Assembly: GCA_946612115.1 (NCBI GenBank)
Contig: CAMOEI010000002.1
Span: forward strand, 62,001 to 126,000
Reading direction: 5' to 3'
DNA from: an uncultured Caryophanales bacterium
GTDB taxonomy: Bacteria > Bacillota_I > Bacilli_A > RFN20 > CAG-826
Length of the DNA stretch: 64,000 bases
The translations under genes were made by a program, and so were the position numbers. Below are positions 8,561 to 15,952 of this stretch, in pieces. The first letter of the stretch is position 1; each line of letters begins with the position of its first letter. A model generated the notes under the pieces. That model was not told where the DNA came from, ran no database searches, and worked only from the letters and a program-made list of their open reading frames with translations.

Positions 8561-10796
8561 CTTTTCTTTTAATTAGTATTAATGAGATTCCAATTAGAGA
8601 AAGCGAAGAGAGAATGATTGAAATAGTGGAGATATCTCCTAGACAACCTTTTAATTCAGGCTTATCGCTAGGTGTATCTGGTGTTTCTGGCTCGCTTGGG
8701 TCAGGATCTGGAGGAATAATTTCTCCAGTGACAGTTATTAGACATGTCGCTTCTATTCCATTAGATGTTCTAGCAGTAATAGTGACAGTGCCGTTTTTAA
8801 GTCCTCTAACCACTCCTGATTGAGAAACGCTCGCTATTGTTACTTCGCTACTAAGCCAAATGATTGTCTTATTTGTGGCGTCAGATGGATTAATAGTTGG
8901 AACAAGTGTTAAGGTTTGACCAACCTCTAAATTAGCAGTAGTTTTATCTAATGATAAACTAGTTACAGGAACGAATTCTCCTGAACCTCCTCCACCCGAA
9001 TTACCTAATAGTTCAATCTTAGAAATAAAGCATCTTTTAGTTGTTTTTAAATAGATGGTTGTTACTAATGAATTTTCGTAAGTTAAAGTAACTTCTTTTG
9101 GAGTTGAGGCGTCATCAGGAACAGCGTCTTTCCAAGTAGAATTATCAATAGAAACTTGAGTTTTGGTGTCATCACTAGCTGTATATTTATAAACAGAAAT
9201 TTTTATTCCGGTGATATTAATTTTGCCAGAGTTAGATAAATTAATGTTGAGGGTTCCACCAGTAGAACTGTTGCCTAGTCTAAATCCAGGTTTATTATTT
9301 CCACTCATCGCTTTACTTATATTAGAGAAATTATCAATGTACTCAGAACCTGATTCAACCAAAGCTTTGAAATTTGCATCTGTAGATAGAGTGGTTTCGT
9401 TACTGGTGGTCTTAAATGAGATTGAATATCCAGTGTTTGTGCTTTCGTTTACAGTTATTCCTTCAATGTTTATTGAGTTAGAACCAAGTGTACCAACGAC
9501 CACAGTTGTTCCTAGAGTTAGCGGGGAAGGTAACCAAGTCATTTTGCTTGTTACATCTTCTGTAGATTCATCTGTGTATATACCTGTAATGGTTAATCCA
9601 GTTGGATCGAAATTTTCTCCATCAAAATAAGTATTTTTCGTCAAAACACCGCTTTTTTCTAATCTTTTTATAGAAATTACTTCTATTCCGCTGACAGTTA
9701 CAGTCATGCTTTGACCAGAGTAAGAATATGTACCAGTGACACTTGTTGTGTCTTTAGTAATCACTGTTGGAGACCAGGTAATGGATTGTGTAACATCTCT
9801 TGTGTATGTAGTATTATCTGCTTTTTTGAATGTTGCAGTTATTGTCAATCCTGTAGGGTCAAAGGATTCTCCTTCTTTATATTTGGTTTTGCTTGGAGAA
9901 CCTGATTTTGTTAAAGATTGGAGAGTGTCTTGCCCAACAATTGGAGTGTTTTGGAAGACTGCACGAGCAAATTCTGGATGGTCAATATATGGATTTCTGT
10001 TTCCTTGAAGTCCATAGACTAAATCGTTTCGATGAGCTTCAAAAGAATCTACTGGGTCTAAATCATTCCAGTCTAAAAGAGTGTTGAGATATCCCCATTT
10101 TCCTCCAGAAGCATCAGTACCAGTTGTTAATGTAAGGTTAGCGCTAGCTCCATCTCCGTTATAGTATCTAGTAGCCATATAGAATAAGGCCCTTGCTACA
10201 TCACCTTTATATTGATCTTGTGGTTCAAATGTAGAACCAGAGTTTTTACATCCTGAGGTGTTACCAAAATGGTCTTTAACATAACTACCTCCGTTAGCAA
10301 ACGGGTTATTGCTTCTAACAGAATTTAGTTGATGATCGCTCGCTCTTAAATGATGCAAATCACTATAAGCTGCTTTTGAATCACTTGGAAAACCATTTGA
10401 TTTAGCCCAAATATGTTCTTTATTCCAAACATATTGCCCATTGGTAGTGGTTCCGTATTTTCCTTGGGATTTATCCCAAGTAATATTCTTTGTATCGTTA
10501 TAATCTGCGTAAAGAATAACCATTATTGGATTCTCATCGTTTGGATTAGGCGACTTTGTCCAATCCCTATCGGTTGTTTTCATATCTACTTCTAAAGTAT
10601 CGTAATCTCTTACAGTGTGACCTTTGATGAGATTATATAAATCAACTTTTAGTGGATCGCCATATTTAGAAGCATCAATAGTTGCATAATAATCAGTAGC
10701 GTTAGCTTCCGCTGACTTTTTATCATTTAAAGACACTGTTAAACCTGCAACAGCAAAAGAAAATATGACTAGTGAACTTAATAACTTCTTTTTCAT
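8553..10796 (-). CDS. secreted endonuclease I-type nuclease with Ig-like domains and membrane-anchor tail
   Basis: About 747 residues. Start taken at the second ATG (10796) because a TATAAT box ends 8 bp upstream of it; the ATG at 10802 lies inside the promoter. A signal peptide (Lys-rich start, hydrophobic SLVIFSFAVAGLTVSL) leads to an EndA/endonuclease I domain (about residues 40-285) with WNKEHIWAKSNGF, DLHHLRASDHQLNSVR and NNPFANGG. Two repeats of Ig-like group 3 type follow (GESFDPTGLTITATF and ENFDPTGLTITGIY), then an unassigned beta-rich region, then a BIG2 domain (VTSLSLDKTTANLEVGQTL). A Pro/Asp/Glu linker ends in GCLGDIS, a hydrophobic helix and KRKAK, a sorting-type tail. It probably degrades DNA outside the cell. 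Confidence 0.88.
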   Translation of the reverse strand: MKKKLLSSLVIFSFAVAGLTVSLNDKKSAEANATDYYATIDASKYGDPLKVDLYNLIKGHTVRDYDTLEVDMKTTDRDWTKSPNPNDENPIMVILYADYNDTKNITWDKSQGKYGTTTNGQYVWNKEHIWAKSNGFPSDSKAAYSDLHHLRASDHQLNSVRSNNPFANGGSYVKDHFGNTSGCKNSGSTFEPQDQYKGDVARALFYMATRYYNGDGASANLTLTTGTDASGGKWGYLNTLLDWNDLDPVDSFEAHRNDLVYGLQGNRNPYIDHPEFARAVFQNTPIVGQDTLQSLTKSGSPSKTKYKEGESFDPTGLTITATFKKADNTTYTRDVTQSITWSPTVITKDTTSVTGTYSYSGQSMTVTVSGIEVISIKRLEKSGVLTKNTYFDGENFDPTGLTITGIYTDESTEDVTSKMTWLPSPLTLGTTVVVGTLGSNSINIEGITVNESTNTGYSISFKTTSNETTLSTDANFKALVESGSEYIDNFSNISKAMSGNNKPGFRLGNSSTGGTLNINLSNSGKINITGIKISVYKYTASDDTKTQVSIDNSTWKDAVPDDASTPKEVTLTYENSLVTTIYLKTTKRCFISKIELLGNSGGGGSGEFVPVTSLSLDKTTANLEVGQTLTLVPTINPSDATNKTIIWLSSEVTIASVSQSGVVRGLKNGTVTITARTSNGIEATCLITVTGEIIPPDPDPSEPETPDTPSDKPELKGCLGDISTISIILSSLSLIGISLILIKRKAK

Positions 10797-10804
10797 GCCC
10801 ATAT

Positions 10805-10834
10805 ATTATACCCTTTAACAAATGTAATTTGTAA
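10805..10834 (-). promoter_or_regulatory. promoter of the secreted endonuclease gene
   Basis: On the minus strand TTACAA (10829-10834), an 18-bp spacer and TATAAT (10805-10810), followed after 8 bp by the ATG at 10796. Predicts an mRNA with almost no leader. Confidence 0.7.
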
Positions 10835-10922
10835 AAAATATAAAAAACATTTGCAATTATATCGATTGATACTCAAAATATGTATGGTTTCATATAGAAA
10901 CCTAGATAAAGGAGAACACAAA

Positions 10923-11165
10923 ATGAACTTTGATAAATGGTTTGAAGGTCAAGAAAAGATTATTCAAGTAATTCTTCTTATTATTCCTTTTGTTGGATGG
11001 GTTGTTGAAATTTTATACCGTCTTTCAAAGATTTTAAGAAAACCAAGCGTTATCAATATTGCTGGTGGAGTTATCTTCGCGGTTATCGGATTAGCTTGGG
11101 TTGGTTTAATCCTTGATGTTATCTTCTTATTCCTCAACAACAGACTCTGCTTAGTTGAAGACTAA
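10923..11165 (+). CDS. small two-helix membrane protein
   Basis: 80 residues, start at 10923 supported by AAAGGAG 8 bp upstream; the frame is open further upstream but without a start signal. Two hydrophobic segments, about residues 12-32 (IIQVILLIIPFVGWVVEILY) and 45-72, are separated by a short basic loop. No catalytic motif is visible and no function can be assigned. It is a single gene, divergent from the endonuclease and ended by a strong terminator. Confidence 0.65.
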   Translation: MNFDKWFEGQEKIIQVILLIIPFVGWVVEILYRLSKILRKPSVINIAGGVIFAVIGLAWVGLILDVIFLFLNNRLCLVED

Positions 11166-11180
11166 TTCGAAGAAATTTTA

Positions 11181-11213
11181 AAGAAAAAAAGAGCTAAAGC
11201 TCTTTTTCTTTTA
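11181..11213. terminator. bidirectional terminator between small membrane protein and ribokinase
   Basis: Stem AAAAAGAGC / GCTCTTTTT with loop TAAA and A/T tracts on both sides, placed between convergent genes, so it can stop transcription from both directions. Confidence 0.85.
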
Positions 11214-12095
11214 CTCTAAATCGCTTAGATGAGGGAGTGCGATAATCGCTCCTTTTTTAGTAACTGTATATGCGCTTGCTTTGGAGGCAAATTTCATTGC
11301 TTCTTCAATTGGAGCGTCTTCCGCTAATTTACTAACTAATGCGCCTAAATATGTATCACCAGCAGCAGTTGTGTCTACCGCTTTAACTTTAATTGGATCT
11401 ACATGAAGCATTGTTTTCTTATTAATGAGCATCGAACCTTTTTCACCAAGAGTGACTATTATGTTTCTGCACCCCTTATATAGAAGAACTCTACAAGCTT
11501 TAATCGGTTCTTTTGTATCAGTTAGTTGCTCTAGTTCGTGTTCATTAGGTACTAAGTAGTCAATATATTTGTAAATACGGTCATGAACTTTTTTGATTGG
11601 AGCAGGATTTACAATAACAATCATTCCGGCTTCTTTAGCTTTTTTAACAACGTATTCGACCGTTTCGATGGAATTTTCAAATTGAGTTAATAAAATATCT
11701 CCTTCTTTAAAGAGGTCTAAATTCTTGTCGATATCCTCAATTTGTAAATCAGTATTAGCGCCTTGAACAATTAGTATTTGATTTTCAGCGTTAGATTCGT
11801 CAATAACTATAAAGGCCACTCCGGTTGGTTTATTGCTTTCTTTAATTCGATAATTTAATCCGCATTTTGATAGGAATTCTTCCACCATTTTGCCATTATT
11901 ATCTTTTCCTACAGCCCCAATAAAAGTAGTGGACGCGCCTAAAAATATACTTGCGCATGCTTGGTTTGCTCCTTTGCCACCAATATTGGTGATATAGCTA
12001 TCAGCGATAGTGGTTGTTCCAGGAGATGGTAATTTATTTGTGTAGATAGTGTTATCAATAGCGATACTACCTATTACAACAATTCTTCGACTCAT
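11211..12095 (-). CDS. rbsK: ribokinase (PfkB family)
   Basis: Phosphorylates ribose to ribose-5-phosphate. About 294 residues from the ATG at 12095, chosen because AGGAGG lies 8 bp upstream (a GTG at 12104 overlaps that site). PfkB signatures are present: NIGGKGANQA near the N-terminus and DTTAAGDTYLGAL near the C-terminus with the catalytic Asp. The start overlaps the nucleoside hydrolase stop by one base; together they would convert the ribose of nucleosides into ribose-5-phosphate. A different sugar or nucleoside substrate is possible within PfkB. Confidence 0.88.
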   Translation of the reverse strand: MSRRIVVIGSIAIDNTIYTNKLPSPGTTTIADSYITNIGGKGANQACASIFLGASTTFIGAVGKDNNGKMVEEFLSKCGLNYRIKESNKPTGVAFIVIDESNAENQILIVQGANTDLQIEDIDKNLDLFKEGDILLTQFENSIETVEYVVKKAKEAGMIVIVNPAPIKKVHDRIYKYIDYLVPNEHELEQLTDTKEPIKACRVLLYKGCRNIIVTLGEKGSMLINKKTMLHVDPIKVKAVDTTAAGDTYLGALVSKLAEDAPIEEAMKFASKASAYTVTKKGAIIALPHLSDLE

Positions 12096-13006
12096 TAGAT
12101 ACACCTCCTAAGATGTTTATATATTTCACTCCAATATTCTTCTAGATTTACTTCAGTTGCCACTAAACAGTTATATGGTTCGCTTTGTGAACAGTATGTC
12201 TTGCCAGCTAGTTCACTAAATGAAGTATCTATTCGAACATTCATTTTTTCAAATTTGAAAACGTTTGGATTTATTAATGAAATGATAGTGGCCGGATCAT
12301 GTAATGGACCTGCTGGTAGACCAAAGAACTCCCTTTGGTTTTTATTAAAGACTTCCATTAATTTAACAAAGAGATCACTACCTCTAGTGTTAATTTTTCT
12401 AGCTTCTTCCATGACGTGGTTATTCACTAATATTTTTCTAGTGACATTAAGACCTAACATTCTTAAAGGAATACCCGATTTAAAGCATATATCTGCAGCT
12501 TCTGGATCCACTAAAATGTTAAACTCAGCAGCTTTAGTAATGTTTCCTTCTCCAGTCGATCCTCCCATTAACACTATTTCCTTTATTAAGGGAATAATAG
12601 ATGGATTTGCCTTCAAGGCAATGGCGAGATTAGTCATTGGACCAGTTGTCACAATTGTTAAGCCGGGATTAGCTTTTACTGTTCTAATGATTAATTCGCT
12701 AGCAGGATAAGGAAGTGTATTAATTGCGTAACTAGGAAATTCATATCCATCTAAACCAGATTCTCCATGTACTTCAGCACAAACTTGAACTGGTCGAATT
12801 AAAGGAGAGGAATTTCCTTTAGCAAATGGGATATTTCCTTTATGACAAAAATTAAGCATGTTTCTCGCATTTCTTGTTGTTTTTTCTATTGTTTGATTAC
12901 CAGAACTAGTAGTAACTGCGAGTAAATCAATTTTTTTAGAATAACAACAAAGAAGGATGGCAATAGCGTCATCGTGACCTGGATCACAATCTAAAAGGAT
13001 CTTCAT
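12095..13006 (-). CDS. ribonucleoside hydrolase (inosine-uridine preferring family)
   Basis: Splits nucleosides into base and ribose. The 303-residue protein begins with the Ca2+-binding motif LLDCDPGHDDA and carries MGGSTGEGNITKAAEFN and the C-terminal LHDP, all typical of the IunH/Rih family. Translational coupling to ribokinase supports a salvage role: hydrolysis here, phosphorylation of the ribose by the next enzyme. The exact nucleoside preference cannot be read from sequence. Confidence 0.92.
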   Translation of the reverse strand: MKILLDCDPGHDDAIAILLCCYSKKIDLLAVTTSSGNQTIEKTTRNARNMLNFCHKGNIPFAKGNSSPLIRPVQVCAEVHGESGLDGYEFPSYAINTLPYPASELIIRTVKANPGLTIVTTGPMTNLAIALKANPSIIPLIKEIVLMGGSTGEGNITKAAEFNILVDPEAADICFKSGIPLRMLGLNVTRKILVNNHVMEEARKINTRGSDLFVKLMEVFNKNQREFFGLPAGPLHDPATIISLINPNVFKFEKMNVRIDTSFSELAGKTYCSQSEPYNCLVATEVNLEEYWSEIYKHLRRCI

Positions 13007-13008
13007 GA

Positions 13009-13809
13009 TTATATTTTATATTTTTCTTTGTATATTTTTAATAAGTTATCTAAAAGAGTTACTCTAGTAACGAGTCCAACACCACCTGGAACAGGTGTTT
13101 GTAAGGCAACTGGTAAATTAGGAACAGCGTCTCCATGTAAACCAGTCTCGTCTCTAGAAATACCAACATCAATGATAATGGCGGTATCTTTATATTTGAA
13201 AGATTCGTTTAAGAAATGCATTTTTCCAATGGCGATAACAATGATATCGGCATTAGCAATATATCTTGCCATATCTTCTTTGCTGGTTTTTGAATGAACC
13301 ACCGTGACATTGCAGTTATCTGCTAGAAGCAATTTAGCCATTGGTTTACCGACAATGTTGCTTCTTCCGATGACTAAAGCATTTAAACCTTGTAGTTTAA
13401 TATTGTTTGCGTGTAAGTAATTGATAATTCCTTGTGGAGTACATGGATTAAGTTTGCTTAATGGATGAAAACCATCAACATCTTTTTCAGGAGAAATAGC
13501 GAGTTTGATAACTTCTTGATCAATATGTGAAGGAAGTGGCATTTGCACAATAAAACCGTCAATTGCAGGGTTATTATTGAGCTTTTCGACTTCTTTTAAA
13601 AGATCTTCTTGAGAAATAGTGGTGTCAAATTTTAATAAATCAGCAGTAATTCCTAATTCTTGAGAATCTTTAATTTTGCCTTTGACATAAGCATTACTAC
13701 CAGCGTCCTCATTAACTTGAATAATTGCTAAATGTGGTTTAACTTCAACACTTGAAACAAAATCTTTTAACTCTTGCTTTTTAAGAGCAACATATTCTTT
13801 GATTGTCAT
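13009..13809 (-). CDS. folD: methylenetetrahydrofolate dehydrogenase / methenyl-THF cyclohydrolase
   Basis: Interconverts one-carbon forms of tetrahydrofolate with NADP. 266 residues, slightly short for the family (about 280). Visible blocks: SNAYVKGKIKDSQELGI with the catalytic Lys, VQMPLP, the TPQGI stretch and the cofactor-binding GRSNIVGKPMAKLLL, then PGGVGLVTRVTLLDN at the end. It lies 3 bp after the dCMP deaminase gene, so dUMP formation and the folate needed to methylate it are co-transcribed. Confidence 0.96.
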   Translation of the reverse strand: MTIKEYVALKKQELKDFVSSVEVKPHLAIIQVNEDAGSNAYVKGKIKDSQELGITADLLKFDTTISQEDLLKEVEKLNNNPAIDGFIVQMPLPSHIDQEVIKLAISPEKDVDGFHPLSKLNPCTPQGIINYLHANNIKLQGLNALVIGRSNIVGKPMAKLLLADNCNVTVVHSKTSKEDMARYIANADIIVIAIGKMHFLNESFKYKDTAIIIDVGISRDETGLHGDAVPNLPVALQTPVPGGVGLVTRVTLLDNLLKIYKEKYKI

Positions 13810-13811
13810 AT

Positions 13812-14288
13812 TTATTTTTTAGTGATTTCAACTTCTTCACACTTGAACTGTCTAATTTTAATACCAGCGAGTTCAAGAAGTTTTCTACTAGCTTGAAAGA
13901 TTGTTTGTCCGTTATACTTATCGTCTAAATAAACAACTTCTTTTACTCCTGTTTGAATTAATGCTTTTGCACATTCATTGCATGGGAATAAAGTAACATA
14001 AACTGTTGTTCCTTTTAAGGAACCTCCATTTTGAACATTTAAAATAGCGTTCATCTCAGCGTGACAAACATAAAGATACTTAGAATCTAAGCCTTCGCCT
14101 TTATTCCAAGTTAATTGATCTTCGTCACAATAACGAGGCATTCCGTTATAACCAATTGAAACAACTTTCTTTTCGTCAGAAACGATAACCGCACCAACTT
14201 TAGTGGATGGATCTTTACTTCTTAGTGAGGAGAGTATCGCCATCCCCATGAAATACTCATCCCACGATATATTGTTTTTCTTTTCCAT
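13812..14288 (-). CDS. dCMP deaminase
   Basis: Deaminates dCMP to dUMP, the substrate of thymidylate synthase. 158 residues from the ATG at 14288; an earlier in-frame start would add 11 residues unlike the family. The zinc site is complete: CHAEMNAIL (His and catalytic Glu) and PCNECAKAL. DPSTKVGAVIVSDEK precedes it, as in the ComEB/dCMP deaminase family. TACAAT on the minus strand 9 bp before the ATG is a likely -10 box. It is first of a four-gene minus-strand operon with folD, the nucleoside hydrolase and rbsK. Confidence 0.92.
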   Translation of the reverse strand: MEKKNNISWDEYFMGMAILSSLRSKDPSTKVGAVIVSDEKKVVSIGYNGMPRYCDEDQLTWNKGEGLDSKYLYVCHAEMNAILNVQNGGSLKGTTVYVTLFPCNECAKALIQTGVKEVVYLDDKYNGQTIFQASRKLLELAGIKIRQFKCEEVEITKK

Positions 14289-14313
14289 AGTAGTTCTATT
14301 GTAGCAAAAATAA

Positions 14314-14343
14314 TTGCACAATAGAAAGAAATAATACGATAAT
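14314..14343 (+). promoter_or_regulatory. promoter of the NrdG-type activase, leaderless
   Basis: TTGCAC at 14314-14319, an 18-bp spacer and GATAAT at 14338-14343, then 6 bp to the ATG at 14350. Lies back to back with the dCMP deaminase promoter in a 61-bp divergent gap. Confidence 0.6.
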
Positions 14344-14349
14344 AGTGAT

Positions 14350-15039
14350 ATGGAATTTATCTCGATTAATACTTTATCTTTACTTGATTACCCTGAAAAA
14401 GTAGCGGCGATATTATATGTTCAACCATGTAATTTTAGATGCCCTTTTTGCCACAATTGGAAAACATTAATCACTAATAAGGAAATCGAATGTATTCCTT
14501 TTGATGAAATTTTGTCCTTTTTATCGAAAAGAGTGGGTATTCTCGACGGAGTGGTTATCTCTGGAGGAGAACCAACTTTAATGCCAGATCTTAAAGAAAA
14601 GATAAAAAAGATAAAAGAATTAGGTTATCTAGTTAAACTAGATACAAATGGGACAAATCCTGAAATTTTGGAAGATTTAATCAACTCTAAATTAATTGAT
14701 TATGTTGCTATGGATGTGAAGAATTCATTAGATGATTATGAAGGTGTTTCTGGCGTTAAACCTAATATTGAAAAACTTCAAAAATCGATTGAGATTCTAA
14801 AACAAAATAAAGTTGATTATGAATTTAGGATGACTCTTATTAATGAATTTCATAATGAAACAAACATTAGAAAAATTGCGACCTTATTAAAAGGTAGCAA
14901 AAGATTCTATTTACAGAAATTTATGGTTAGTGATGGAGTGGAAAATAAAAACCTCCATCATGTCGATGAAGGCCTTGCTAATATCTACAAAGATATTTTG
15001 TCTAAAGATATTGAAGTAGTGGAGCTTCGCGGATATTAA
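14350..15039 (+). CDS. anaerobic ribonucleotide reductase activating protein (radical SAM, NrdG2 type)
   Basis: Uses S-adenosylmethionine and a [4Fe-4S] cluster to place the glycyl radical on NrdD. 229 residues; the cluster motif CNFRCPFCHNW lies at about residues 27-37, followed by the SAM-binding VVISGGEPTL. Length and the N-terminal LSLLDYPEKVAAILYVQPC fit the longer NrdG2 (TIGR02495) family. It is transcribed toward trxB and nrdD and overlaps the trxB 3' end by 4 bp, so it belongs to the same locus but not the same transcript. Confidence 0.9.
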   Translation: MEFISINTLSLLDYPEKVAAILYVQPCNFRCPFCHNWKTLITNKEIECIPFDEILSFLSKRVGILDGVVISGGEPTLMPDLKEKIKKIKELGYLVKLDTNGTNPEILEDLINSKLIDYVAMDVKNSLDDYEGVSGVKPNIEKLQKSIEILKQNKVDYEFRMTLINEFHNETNIRKIATLLKGSKRFYLQKFMVSDGVENKNLHHVDEGLANIYKDILSKDIEVVELRGY

Positions 15040-15950
15040 TCTTTTAGAGTATTAATATATTTAATCGCGTTCAACGCGGCAACCGCACCATCGTTACAAG
15101 CAGTAATGACTTGCTTGTTTTCTTTTTTTCTGGTGTCTCCAGCAGCGAATAATCCTTTAACTTCGGTTTCCATTGACTCATCAGTTACGATAAAGCCGTG
15201 ATCTAATTGAATAAGATTTTCAAATGGTTCGTTTTGTGGAATTTGTCCAATAGCGATAAATAAGTTATCAGTTTCAAATTTAACTACTTCTCCAGTTTGA
15301 GTGTCTTTGAATTCAACAGATTCTAATTTGTCATAGCCATTTATCTTTTGTAAAGATAAGTTGTGTCTAATATCAATATTTTCTGTTTGAAGAACTCTAT
15401 TGATTAAGATTTGATCTCCAAAGAGCTTATCAAACAATGTGATCATATGGATTTTTGGACAATAACTTGATAAAAGAAGAGCATATTGTAAGGCAGTATT
15501 TGCGTCACCAATTAAATAAATCTCTTTACCTTTATAAAATGGTCCATCACAAACAGCGCAATATGAGATGCCTTTACCTGTTAAATCATCTTCATTAGGT
15601 AAACCCATTTTACGTGGTTTAACTCCGTTGGCGATGATAACAGTTTTAGCGTCATATTCGTTATAGTTTGTTTTGATATGGAAGGTATCTTCACTTTTAG
15701 TGACTTCTTGAACATCTTCAAGTTCGAACTCTGCGCCTAATTCGGTGATTTGTTCGAAGAGTTTATCGCTCCATTCGCTTCCAGAGATGGACATGATAGT
15801 TGGATAATTCTCAAGTCGAGGTGAAGTGGCAATCTGTCCTCCAAAAGCTTCTTTTTCAAGAATGAGAACAGATTTTCCTCCTCTAAGACCATATAATGCG
15901 GCAGTCATGCCAGCAGGTCCGCCTCCAACAACGATAATGTCGTATTTCAT
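15036..15950 (-). CDS. trxB: thioredoxin reductase-like flavoprotein, atypical cofactor site
   Basis: Low-molecular-weight thioredoxin reductase fold: FAD motif VVGGGPAGMTAALYGLRGG at the start, redox pair CAVC near residue 135, and the C-terminal FAD contact AAGDTR. 304 residues, normal length. Odd: the second dinucleotide site reads LIGDANTALQYALLL, followed by ITLFDKLFGDQ, where the usual GGGxSA and HRRxxxR motifs for NADPH should be. It may use another electron donor. It follows nrdD by 2 bp and probably reduces the glutaredoxin-like tail of NrdD or a thioredoxin. Confidence 0.88.
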   Translation of the reverse strand: MKYDIIVVGGGPAGMTAALYGLRGGKSVLILEKEAFGGQIATSPRLENYPTIMSISGSEWSDKLFEQITELGAEFELEDVQEVTKSEDTFHIKTNYNEYDAKTVIIANGVKPRKMGLPNEDDLTGKGISYCAVCDGPFYKGKEIYLIGDANTALQYALLLSSYCPKIHMITLFDKLFGDQILINRVLQTENIDIRHNLSLQKINGYDKLESVEFKDTQTGEVVKFETDNLFIAIGQIPQNEPFENLIQLDHGFIVTDESMETEVKGLFAAGDTRKKENKQVITACNDGAVAALNAIKYINTLKD

Positions 15951-15952
15951 AA

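Noticed and set aside
9211..10087. Several plus-strand frames opposite the endonuclease gene
   Set aside because: Overlapping frames with no binding sites and no recognisable sequence; the minus-strand protein explains the region.
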